A stretch of 64,000 nucleotides of DNA, from the NCBI RefSeq assembly GCF_003073045.1, contig NC_037598.1:13306486-13370485 (forward strand), given 5' to 3'. Under the pieces are notes generated by a model, which worked only from the letters and a program-made list of their open reading frames with translations, did not search any database and had not been told where the DNA came from. Of the stretch, positions 32,249 through 42,500 are shown piece after piece. Position numbers and translations under genes: made by a program. Source of the DNA: Pomacea canaliculata. Its lineage: Eukaryota > Mollusca > Gastropoda > Architaenioglossa > Ampullariidae. How positions within the stretch are numbered: the first letter of the stretch is position 1; every line of letters begins with the position of its first letter.

Positions 32249-34012
32249 GTTTTTTGTTATTACTAACATGCCGATTTCCTGCACTCAGGGCAGAAGTTTC
32301 GCGGTCCGGATGGGACCGCATCGCGGGCCGGATATGGCCCGCGGGCCGTAGGTTGGGCATCCCTGGCTTAAAGAATGCTGTAGATGTCATAAAAACGTCT
32401 TGAAAGTAAAGATTATGGATGAGAGATAAAACAACAGCTAAACTGTTCGCTAGTGCAAACTATCAGAAGGCAGGAAGAGTTCAAGATAAACAAATCCTCC
32501 CTTGACTAGTACCAGTTCAAGAACAGTATACTGAAAACAGCTAAATAGACACAGAAACTGTCAACTCCTCCCTATCTTGTTCATGTTTGGGTGCCTTCCG
32601 CACCACTCCTGTACAAAGAAGCTGGTGAGCCTCCACTTTCTCTCCGTCGTTTGAAACTCATGCTTAAAAGCTCATTGTGGGAACCCTGCGTATCGTGCTG
32701 TCTTCAGACCTCAGCGTGCTGCCCTGTATGCCATTCGTACCAAGGAGCAAAAGCTTCTATCACTCCGAGTAGCATCTCACCTACAAGCTGCCGGAGTAGA
32801 TATTAATCAGGTAGAACCTTTATCTCTGCAAACAACTCCTCCTTGGACCCTTCCTGTTCCAGAGATCCGTTTTGATCTTACAGCTTTCAAAAAAGAGGAC
32901 ATTAGTGACCCCATCTACCTCCAACACTTTCATGAACTTATTTGTGCCTATTCTAAATTCTGCTCCGTTTTTACAGATGGCTCCAAAATCCCCAGTGGTG
33001 GCCCAGTCGCTGCAGCAGCAGTTCCGTCCTGCCAACCACAACGGGCTGTTTCAGTCCGACTTAGGGACGAATGTTCTATTTTCATTGCGGAACTTCATGC
33101 CATCTTGCTTGCCTTGCAGCATGCTCACTAATCTTCGGAGCACAACTTTGTAATAATTTTAGGCTCCCTTTCTGAATTCCAAGCTCTCATTTCAAATGAT
33201 TCTGACCACCCCCTTGTCTACGTGTAATCCTCGATCACAAGGGCTCTAACACAATTACCCGTATAAAGAGAAAAAAAAATCTTGGATAGGCAAGGAATTT
33301 TTTCTGCCATCTACACTCACATTAACACTCACACAACATCCTTCCACTGTCATGTCCGCTATTGTCGTCTGCTCCTTCTATATTTTTCGCTAGAGTGATC
33401 TCTCTTTTCGCGCTGACTTTCTCGCTCATTCTCCATTACATGTTATTTACCATTGCAATTTACCAATAGCGATGGGATTAGATAGGTAAACATACTGTAT
33501 CAGTTTAGATGTTTTAAATTAGTGGCTGCTGTACGTAATATGCTTTCTTAACTTGCTGACCAAAATTTTTTTTTTTATATTCTTGTCTAACTAGGTGTGG
33601 ATGATAGCTGCTGAAATGATAAACGATCGCGTATTCAATGTCAAAAGCTGGGTCCCAACAGAACAAGAAGAGAGGGATTCATACTATGAAGTACAGCGCA
33701 CGCCACCGTGTAGCGCAGGTAAGTGTATCCTGTCTACTGATTGTCAGAGAAATGCCACGCAAATCAACACACATACATATAGTCCACCATAGGGACTTAG
33801 GAGTGACCATTGGAAAATTTCGTGCATATCCTGGAGGTCTTTTTCTTAAAGGAAAAATGCAGTAGGGAGTATTTCTATCAGTCATTTCTAAACAGACCCT
33901 ATGTAAGATGAGTGGTTTGGTTTGTCTTCAACAACATGTGAAGTCATATCTGACAATGTATCACTTGACATACATGTGTCTTTTGTCTCCCACTACAGGT
34001 CCCCTGCCGTGA
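29778..34012 (+). CDS. PLAT copy C: small secreted PLAT-domain protein
   Basis: Exons 29778-29856 (signal peptide), 31512-31768, 33595-33718 and 33999-34012 give 157 residues with phases 1, 0, 1. The start MWKNASVFWLLVAFGVDDAY is a signal peptide. The PLAT domain shows AGTNADVHIILIDPDG, VNLKDVCAIRIYRDNSG, DWFLEKV and SWVP. It ends TPPCSAGPLP. Copy C is the only family member with both a complete reading frame and its own upstream region, so it is the best candidate for an expressed gene. PLAT proteins bind lipid or protein partners; the partner here is unknown. Introns contain a microsatellite, a hAT MITE and a LINE remnant that did not touch the exons. Confidence 0.85.
30806..31106. other. 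Copy C-specific intron 1 insertion
   Basis: Absent from the matching place in copy A (about 21345-21385). It is AT-rich and contains a 19-base A run at 31044. Neither ends nor target duplication are clear, so its type is unknown. Confidence 0.4.
31320..31464. repeat. (ATG)n/(ATTG ATG)n microsatellite
   Basis: AAT, ATG and ATGATTG units directly upstream of exon 2 of copy C, matching the position and sense of the repeat in copy A. Confidence 0.95.
31512..31768 (+). CDS. PLAT copy C exon 2
   Basis: 257 nt after TGTCTTCTAG with donor GTAAAT. It starts RAWRIWTKTSNKEHAGTNAD and ends WFLEK. Confidence 0.85.
31899..32373. mobile_element. hAT-type MITE in PLAT copy C intron 2
   Basis: Element 31907-32365 (459 bp) has ends CAGTGATGCCCAACCTTTTT and TAGGTTGGGCATCCCTG, with exact 8-bp duplications GCTTAAAG. 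Copies A (20540) and B (23355) keep the empty site GGCTTAAAGAATG. A 27-base T run lies inside. Confidence 0.9.
32580..33225 (+). mobile_element. Fragment of a LINE with an RNase H domain
   Basis: Spread over several frames are CSVFTDGSKIPSGG, IFIAELHAILLALQHAH and a later NDSDHPLV stretch. These are the D, E and D regions of the RNase H domain found in I-, Ingi- and related LINEs. Frameshifts and stops make it inactive. It lies in intron 2 of copy C. Confidence 0.6.
33595..33718 (+). CDS. PLAT copy C exon 3
   Basis: 124 nt after CTAACTAG, starting VWMIAAEMINDRVFNVKSWV and ending TPPCSA. Donor GTAAGT. Confidence 0.85.
33999..34012 (+). CDS. PLAT copy C exon 4
   Basis: After CCCACTACAG it codes GPLP and TGA. 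The following sequence through a GT repeat to 34650 is conserved among the copies and may include a 3' UTR intron. Confidence 0.7.
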
Positions 34013-34323
34013 TGGAACAACGTGGCAATGGTAGACATCGGATGACAAGGTACACTTCCAATCATTACTTTATCATCTAGGACACCTCTAGACATTCTAA
34101 TTACACAAAGAGCTGTGGAGCAAGATTATTCTAAATGTTTGAAATTCAGATTGCATGAAAAGCGTTAGCGGTTAGAGTACTACAAACTGTAATATCTGAT
34201 CGAAAGTAAAGTTTACTTTGTAGAAGAAATGAGAAATGGCATTTCAATTTGACCTGAACACCTGTAGATATATGTGTGTATGTGTGTGTGAGTGTGACAA
34301 AGGGAGATGGAGAATGGTGTTCA

Positions 34324-34326
<3 letters not shown>

Positions 34327-34358
<32 letters not shown>
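34327..34358. repeat. (GT)n microsatellite
   Basis: Sixteen GT units. Shorter CA/GT runs sit in the matching places of copies A (about 18480) and B (about 26620, 26675). Confidence 0.95.
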
Positions 34359-34360
<2 letters not shown>

Positions 34361-34643
34361 GTGTGTTCGTTCGTTCGTGTGTGTCCTTACCTTTAAGGAG
34401 ACATTGATGTCATTTTCCGTCTTTCGTGCGATGTGATAAAAATGATGCTAAAAGATTTTTTAAAAATAGCTTTTTTGAAACTCTATGTCTGTATTGTCTG
34501 TTTGTTTCGGGTGTGATGTGATTATATATAATTATATTGTGTTCAAAGGATGGAGAGAAGTAACGTGGCTGTGGAGCAGATGTCCTGAGGTCAACTTACA
34601 GTACTGCAAACTGAAATTTTCTTTTCGCCGTCTAAACTGTCAT

Positions 34644-34649
34644 AATAAA
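34644..34649 (+). promoter_or_regulatory. Polyadenylation signal downstream of PLAT copy C
   Basis: AATAAA in the block shared by all three copies, 632 bases after the stop. Confidence 0.5.
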
Positions 34650-35033
34650 GAACGTCTGTTCATGCATGAATTTTGCCTTTCGAGTCTTTCAAGGGAGTGT
34701 GAAAAAAAGAATTTACTGCAATCTTAAAACGATCAGACAATTAGAAAAGCACAACCAAATAACAAAGTAACTACAGTCTGTATGTCATTAATTTTAATAG
34801 TACCAAGCACTCCTCTTGAATTAAGAAATGTTTGTATGTATTGTTTTAGGATGTGCATCCATGTGGAACACTTCTTTTGTTCAACACTTACATAGTAAAT
34901 ATGGGGAAGACAACATTTGATCATTGTTGAAGCTGTGATGGGTGTATGGTTATGTAACTTTTGTAGCAATGAACAGTCAGTGAGATGTTACATCCTTGTT
35001 GCATCCTAACACACACAATCATTGTCTGTATAG

Positions 35034-35225
35034 TGCTGATTCTCTACGTCATAGGGATGTAAATGATGAGACAATCGCCAAATTCAAGGGTTTTTTTTCA
35101 AAGGGCCACTCTCCATCTTCAGCACTTGAAATTCATAAGATGGATCTCCATATGGAACATGGAGTAAATTACATTTATCAGGCTGCTGACAGAGCTTTTT
35201 GTCCTGATCTGCAGTTTTGCCACAG
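35034..35225 (+). CDS. Exon-like conserved fragment of unknown family
   Basis: 192 nt between TCTGTATAG and donor GTACTT, open throughout, phase 2-2. It encodes ADSLRHRDVNDETIAKFKGF, then GHSPSSALEIHKMDL and AADRAFCPDLQFCH. Composition is like a real protein, and the segment vaguely recalls transposase-derived proteins, but I do not recognise the family. It could be an isolated exon relic. Confidence 0.35.
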
Positions 35226-35576
35226 GTACTTAATATCTGCAGATGGTTTGTCAATATAATTAGATGTTCATAGCATTTTACACATGACTTGGCAGAGACA
35301 GGCCTCCTTGGCAGACAAAATATACGATTCCTAGCAGGAGTTCTTGTAGTCTTTCTTATCTGCTTTTATCTTTTACATAACAAAGACTAATAAAGCCTTC
35401 TCTGCCTTCAATTTACTCATTTCAGGAAAGGAAAAAAGATTATGTCTGCGTCATATAAGCATCATGCAAAGAATATTAAAACACAAAGTCTAAATCATAA
35501 AAATATGCTAAAGATGGAAGGTTTTTAAGAAAATGCAAGAATGTAAGACTGTTTTTATCAAAATTTTTATCAAAAG

Positions 35577-35877
35577 TCAGAATTCGCTAAATTTTTCGTC
35601 TGTGAGGTGAAAAATGGGTCGGGTTGCCCCTGTGTCTTTTCCAGACGGATTGGACATAATGATTTCAGAGTCTGTAATAGCTTTCACGATGTCGTTGAAA
35701 CGATTTAATACATCAACGTAACACTCAAAGTGGACTAGGGCAGCAGGTACGGCAAACTGGTTAATAGAAAAGTTTTCTAGAATTTCTTCATGAAAGACTT
35801 GATCTGTTCAAATTTAACGGTGTCTGCTCTGCAGGAGGCGTCGACCAAGAAGAGAACTGCCCGCTTCCCTATGCGAC
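35577..35877 (-). pseudogene. Broken von Willebrand A-like exon
   Basis: Minus-strand reading after an AACAG acceptor gives KRAVLFLVDASCRADTVKFE and QIKSFMKK. A one-base deletion leads to a stop, and the frame continues LENFSINQFAVPAALVHFE to GATRPIFHLTDEKF. Strand pattern fits a VWA domain, but the metal site DxSxS reads DASCR. A TGA follows at 35577-35579. Confidence 0.45.
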
Positions 35878-37382
35878 CTGTTACACAATCATTTTTCTAT
35901 TCACAAATAAAAAGTCAATAGTAACAGGAATATTAAAAATAATACAACAATAATAAATCCTTATTATAAATCATTAGATGTACGCCTGCATATTTTAACG
36001 CATGACGGTTAACAAAGAGGTAACTTTAGTTGTTACGACTAAACTTATAAAACCTGTGTCAAAATTTATTGCCGATAATTATAAAAAAATTTACTGCTAA
36101 TAAAACTAAATACAAATTTCTTTGCATCTACAACTCCTTAGAAATTTTACCTAGTTTTGCCGTTGGCACCACCTTTTGCTCACTACCTAAGGACTAAATT
36201 TCTGTTTAATATTTCTGTTTTAAAGCAGTATCAGTTATCAATAACCGGGGGCTTGACATGGATACAAACAAATATCTTTACCATATTTACATACTACTTT
36301 TGCACTGGACTCCACTCCACTCGCTGTCACATCCGCCAGGGCAGCGTCCGGTTCTATGATCGCACGGCTCTCTATTTAAACACTTCTCAGATTAGATCCT
36401 CTGTAATACAAGCCCCTTGGATGTAAATGGTGATTATTACTGATATTTTGAACAAATATCTGATATTTAAGATATTTTATGTTGAGGTATAAGAAAGTCT
36501 TAGCATGTTATAATAAAGACATGTGGATCTGATAATGTTCTAAATGAAGTACACTAGAAGTACATGAGATGGTAATTTGAATGTTGTTATCTACAGAGGG
36601 ATAACCTTAGTTTTGTGCATTTTTCGAGTATTTTGTGCGTCATCCAAATGTATTTACATTGTGCTATGCCTTTTTTTTTAAAGTTAATCTAAGGGTCTAT
36701 TACTTTAGATTTAGTTTAATTATTCCTTTCGACTCCCCAACGACAACACCTCTGCAACAATACCTCTACTTTGTATACTTATTATTGAAATAGTTATATA
36801 TTATTGAAATATTTCAAAGTCTATTAATTTAAGCAATTAATTTGCTTTGATTTATTGCTGTTTAATTGATTCCTGTCCACCTGTGGCTGGTGCGTCGGCT
36901 CAATCATGCTCGTCGTCGTCATCATCGAAACTTTTATCATACTTAAAGCTGTCTTCGTCACAACTAGCCTCTCCACTAATATCATCACCTGACTGACACC
37001 AATGCCTACACATAAAACGAGCACATTTCCTCCCTCTCAGTCTCTGTCGCGTACCCACACTTTCTCTGTCGTAACTCTCACACTTCTCTTAAGAATTCTA
37101 AAACACAAATCGACATTTATTTTTCAATTAAGCAGAGCGCTTCTTCTTTCACTTGATTTTGGATCTAGAGGATCAACTCCACAACTTTAACTTCACTGAA
37201 GAAGATCGTAAACTGATTTTCAAGATTAAAAATATGTAGGCTGATCTAATTAATTTAAAAAGTCTCTCAAAATTTCTACAAAAAACAAAGTCTGCAAGCA
37301 CATTTTTTCCTTTCTTTAATTAAATTGTATTGTCGGGATTTTAGTATTGGTGCCATAAGAGAATTAGCAGACGACCGTGACG
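35878..37382. other. Unassigned AT-rich intergenic sequence
   Basis: 1.5 kb with only short open frames of poor composition; no splice-bounded exon, RNA gene or repeat recognised. Confidence 0.45.
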
Positions 37383-37399
37383 TTAGCGCCCCCTAGCGA
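37383..37399 (-). promoter_or_regulatory. CTCF-like motif
   Basis: On the minus strand CGCTAGGGGGCGCTAAC matches the core of the bilaterian CTCF consensus (AGGGGGCGC). It lies between the PLAT cluster and gene 3. Binding is unproven. Confidence 0.35.
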
Positions 37400-39395
37400 A
37401 GTGAATCAGCATCATTCTCATCGGTCAGACCAGTTGTGCATGACGCTGAAACGTTGACGCCAAAAGTTCCTGTTGCTTTGTCTTCTTTCGCTGTTAAGCA
37501 TCATGTGTTCTTCATCGAAAGGTACTATTTCGTGATAATTTCCGCTTAGTATCTCTAATTTTCCGCATAAATATTGAAAGATTTCTTTATTCTTCATACT
37601 GTCGGGTAAAGAGGATTAAGGTTTGTAATGGCAGTCCGGTCTTATCCGGTTTAGTAGTACATGGCTGTACATGACAGAGCTGCTGAGCTATTAATAGTAT
37701 CATGCAACTTCACTTTCATGGCGGGACAAGCCACACAGCAGTAAGTCTGGTAGGAGCGCTTCACGCATTCAACGTTGTCAGGAAAATAATGGTCTGGCCG
37801 GTCTTTTGCGTTTGTTTTCCTTTTTTTTTTTTTTTGCCTTGTCCTTTGTGTTTTGGTCATTTTGTTGAGTTGTCTGACTTCTGCTTCGCCCGCGTGCATT
37901 GGATTGCGTCACTCGCTGACGTCATTTTCTTTGTGCTGGAAGAACGAACGTCGTTTGGAGTGTAAAGACTGTTGGTGTGTAGAAGCGTAGGTGTTAGGCA
38001 GACTGTGGTGTTTCACGAGTAAGGAAGAAAAGAAATATAGGAAATTGTCTGCATGTTAGAACCAAAATGTCTTGGCCAGACCTTATTTTCTTCCTGAGCG
38101 ATCGTCATGCCATCAGCTGACTGACCTCGATGGCAAGCATCAGACGTTCTCATGAAAAAATAACTACTGAGATTTACACTCACTAATAGGTCCTTAATGC
38201 ATGATAATAGAATAATCGATCTAGCTTTATTATTGCTACCTTAATATCCATTGCGGTTTTAATTAGCATTTTTTTTCTCAGCAATTTACGCTGGAGGTAG
38301 AGATAATTTATTTTCTGTAGAAAATATTTACTTTTCAATTTCTTTTTTGTGCGTTTTATTAGCATTCTATGCACGAAGGAGCACTTCATTTGTTTTTGCG
38401 TGTTCTCTTTTATTTCTTATCCATTATATTAAATGTTTAGATATCATAGATCTACACTACTATTATTGCCATTTCATGTACACGGTTTTGGCTGTTAAAA
38501 TATGAAAGCACCATGCGATGTACGACCAATCTGATGTTTATGCGAACCGATGATTCGATGCGCATTGAAATGATCGCCGCCTTTAAACTGATAGAGGGCT
38601 TTTCTGCGGGAAACAAAAGTAAGGACAGCCACAAACTTTTGCTGAAGATAATGAAAGATTATAAACAATCTGCGATCCTTCGCAAACTTTTGTATCGTAA
38701 AAAGTTCTCGACTGCGAGTTTTAATCTACAGACGCTTGCAGTTGTTCCGTACACTGCTACCAAATATTTTAAATGTAAGTGACGTCTCCTCGCCTAACAT
38801 GGTTTTCTGTTTTGTCTACGATCTGTTATGGTTTTATTATAAACAGCTTGTGTTGCACCCTCCTTGAGTTCCTCTGTGTGCTGGATTGTCTGTGGCTTTC
38901 TGCTTTTTCCCTCTATGAAAAGAGAAAAGTTGTCTGTGACTAACGTTCTCCCTACATCCTGCACTAAATTAATGACATTGTCGCTCATCTACTCCTTAGT
39001 TTGAGGGGAAATGTGCAGCAGGCAATGATTCCTCGTTGTTTTCCTCGGATGCCTTGGTTAAATGACTGAATAACAAATGATTATATTTAGATCTATAGTC
39101 TCTTGTCGTTGATTTGGGCGAACTCCCTTTCGCTAACAGTTCAAACTGTTTTTACATCCTATTCTTCATGCCGATTGCCATGCGCCTGGCTGTGATTATT
39201 TTTTTCATACATTTTTTTTTTCACTGACCTCGACCTTGCGAAAGAAGCGTTAGCTCGCGCGACACAAAGAGAGAGAGAAAGCGTTGTTTCGCTGGGTCCT
39301 AGACACAGACAAAGGCATGTCACTGCTTCTATATTGACAAAAAGCAAAATGTAAAATAAATGCCGCGCGTGTGTCTATGTGTGTGTGTGAATGTG
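37400..39395. other. Unassigned sequence upstream of gene 3
   Basis: 2 kb without a supported gene. An open frame at 38513-38782 has ordinary composition and ends near a GTAAGT, but it resembles nothing I know. A GA-rich stretch lies near 39270. Confidence 0.4.
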
Positions 39396-39404
39396 TATAT
39401 ACAT
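39396..39404 (+). promoter_or_regulatory. Possible TATA box of gene 3
   Basis: TATATACAT 78 bases upstream of the gene 3 ATG. No strong initiator was seen downstream. Confidence 0.3.
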
Positions 39405-39473
39405 ATTCTTTGGAATGATCTCTGATCGTTGCACCACTGGAGCAGGAAGTATAAAGACAGACTTAACCTGGTT

Positions 39474-39579
39474 ATGATTGCAGGCCATGTCTGGTGGTGG
39501 ATTGCGGCACTGAGTGTACTCGTTGAAATATTGGTCTTTACAGCCTCACAAAAAGTTAATGTTCCATCTGGGGATGAGA
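39474..39579 (+). CDS. Gene 3 signal peptide exon
   Basis: Hydrophobic MIAGHVWWWIAALSVLVEIL followed by VFTASQKVNV; likely cleavage near TAS-QK. Donor GTAAGT, phase 1. Linking it to the FTP exons 12.8 kb away rests on phase, strand and similarity to gene 2. Confidence 0.65.
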
Positions 39580-42500
39580 GTAAGTATTGTCACTCTTACA
39601 AGATAATTTTTTTTTGTAGCATATTTTTCTTAAGAATTGGTGGGCAGTATTATTGTGATGAAGTATTTATGTAAAACAGTCTAACAACACGATGTTGGAA
39701 GTGCGCTGTGCTCTTTCCCTCCAACATACTCACTTTATAATTGTGAATGTGAACTGAAATTACATGTTATGAAGAGAATGTGGAATGTTCGAAATAAATG
39801 AATGAATTAATCCCACGTAACCATAGTCTCTTTTCCACAAATGAAAAGATAAATGAAGCCCCATTACTTTAGGGTGTATGGGAGCGAAGCTTACCTCAAG
39901 TTCAGATTTTAATTTGACCATGTCATACCAGCTGTCTCCGCCTCTGTGGACCGATCTCCTCCATAATCTGTCTGGGTCTCCTAACCTTGCGCCTCCTATG
40001 TGGGTTCCAGCCCAGAGCTTGTCTTGCTAAATTGTCGGCTGGCTTTCGCAAGGTGTGACCGATCCGGCGCCACTTCCGTTTCTTGATGATCTGGATTGCA
40101 GGTTTTAGGTTGGTCCACTCCCACAGGGCTACAGTTGACATTGGTTCTCCCCCACTGGTCTGTATTGGAGATCTTCTCGGGGCTTCTGATATTGAAGATG
40201 TGGTGTAGACATCTGTTGACGAATGTCTGAATCTTGTTGGTGATGGCGTTTGTCAAACGTCATGTCTCAGATCCATAAAGAAGGACTGCCTTTACATTTG
40301 TGTTAAAGATGTGAATCTTTGTGTAGAGAAAGAGCCTTGGAGTTTCAGATAGGTCGCAGGGTGTTGAATGCAAGCCTGGCTTTGTTTAATCGGCTTCTTA
40401 CATCTTCATCTGTACCTCCATCTTTGGCAGAAGTGATTTAGTCTGTTTTTAATAATGGTTTAAAATGTCCTGCATAGTTGTGAAGTGAGTGCTATTGGTC
40501 TGTGACTAGATGGGGCTGTTTTAATTTCCATGGTTTGGGGATGGGGACTAGTAGCCCTTTTCCATTTGTTAGAGAAACTACTATTTTCCAGGATTTTGTA
40601 AAAGTGCTCTAAAATAAGGTGTTTTATTTTAAGGTATTTTTATTTTAATGAGATCTGGTCCTGGTGAAAATCTGTACGTTTTATTGGATAGGGCTTGCTC
40701 TAGCTCTTCCATAGTTCTTCGGTTTTTAGTTTGAGAGGATATTTTTGGTTTAGAGGGGATGAAAAAATGCATTCAGCTCGTTCTCTGTATATTTATAATT
40801 TTATAGCCATGGTATATGTTGGAGTGGGAGCAGATTTCTTGGAACTTCTCAGCCAAAAGGGTTAGCCTTTTCTAGGTTTGTCTTCTATTTGGTACCTTCT
40901 TTCAGAAAAGTGTGCATTTTGGATCTTAGTGCTTTTTCCAGCTATCAATTCTAGGTTGGCATTTTGGTCTAGTGAAGTCGGTGACCCTATGCCGTTCTTC
41001 ATTTTTTACTTGCAGAATGGTGTTTTTGGCTAGAGACTTAGATTTTTTTGTATTCTATTCTGTTTTCTATAGTTTTGTGCTTTTTACATATCTTTAGCTT
41101 GTATTTCCTGTTTCTAATTGCATTTTCACATTCTTTGTTTCACCAGGCTCGACTAGCATTCTTATGGTCCTTCTAACTTCCTTTTGGTATTGCTATGTGA
41201 TTGCTTTGATGATGCTCTTTGTCAGTCTGTCGGTCTTGGTGTCAGTGGCATCATTAGGGAGCCATACATCACTCACTTCTATTAGCGAGTGATACAGATT
41301 CCAGTTAGTTTTCTTAGCATTATATACAGAGGGTTGTGGTTCCGATGGGATATTTTTAGTATTTGGTATGGTAATTATTATTGAAACGTGGTCACTTCAT
41401 AGTGTGTCATCTTTGTGGACTTCCCATTCTAAGACATTTGCAAGTTCTGGGGATACAGATGGATAGGTCTAAGGTTGATGTTGAGTCAGTGGAGCCATGG
41501 CGCTAAACATGTTGGGTTGACCATTGTTTAGCAGGCAAACATTAGCATCCTCCATGGCTTCTTCCACCATCTCCTTTCCTTTGTCTGCTTTTGGTTTTTC
41601 CCTATTCCAGAGTGGGTTTATAGCATTAAAGTTCCTAGGATCAGGTTCCCCGACAGGCGTGATCTTTTTAGTCTTCTACTGTTTGTTGAATCTTTTTTAC
41701 GGCCCTGGCTTTGGGTCCTGCAGCTTGCTTTAGTATCTTGTTGATATCTTCCAGGTTTTATTGGATGGGTACATCTTTTATGACGCCTTGCCCCTTCTTC
41801 TGCTTTTAATTTTGTTTTGTTTTGTTGTTGAACAGGGATGTAGCACATCACCTCAGTGCTTAAAAATCATTGTATTTCTGTGGAATTTTTCTGTTGCGTG
41901 GCGTTTTTGCATTCTGTGATCAATTTATTAGTTTTAGCAAAAGTAGGGTTGATATATAAGCTCCCCTCCTTATGCTTGAATCGGGGCACTTCCAATATTT
42001 TAAAACCAAAAGAAGATTTGTCGTTGCTGCCGAGAAGTGATTGCCATTAAGGTTTTAAACAGCGCCTGATCATACCAGCAGCTGGTATTATTTACCAGAC
42101 AGAGAATAGATTTGCGTTTAAACAAAATATCTGTGCTCTGCCTAACAACTGAATCTGACAGACTAGTTATCCTATTCCCTAAGTAACTGGTACTTGGGTA
42201 CGAAATATTTATACAGGTCATTCCATCAGTCTTTCTCGTGGATCATTTTCAGTCATAATAACATTTTAACACATGTAATGATCCAAATTCTATAACTTTC
42301 TGGCAGAAAGTGAAAGCTCTTATTACAATTGCTTTTATTGATTGCAATAAAATAACCCCCCCTCCAGAGATGGTATGACTACTTTAGAGACATCCTAATT
42401 ATAACACAAACATCATGTGATACTGACTTTGACATAAAGGATGTAAGCTCATTAATTAATCATAATAATGGGAACTGTGAGAAATGTTTGCTCTACTAAA

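Noticed and set aside
38513..38782. 89-residue open frame with ordinary composition
   Set aside because: No recognisable domain, no acceptor, no neighbouring exon; kept only as a note.
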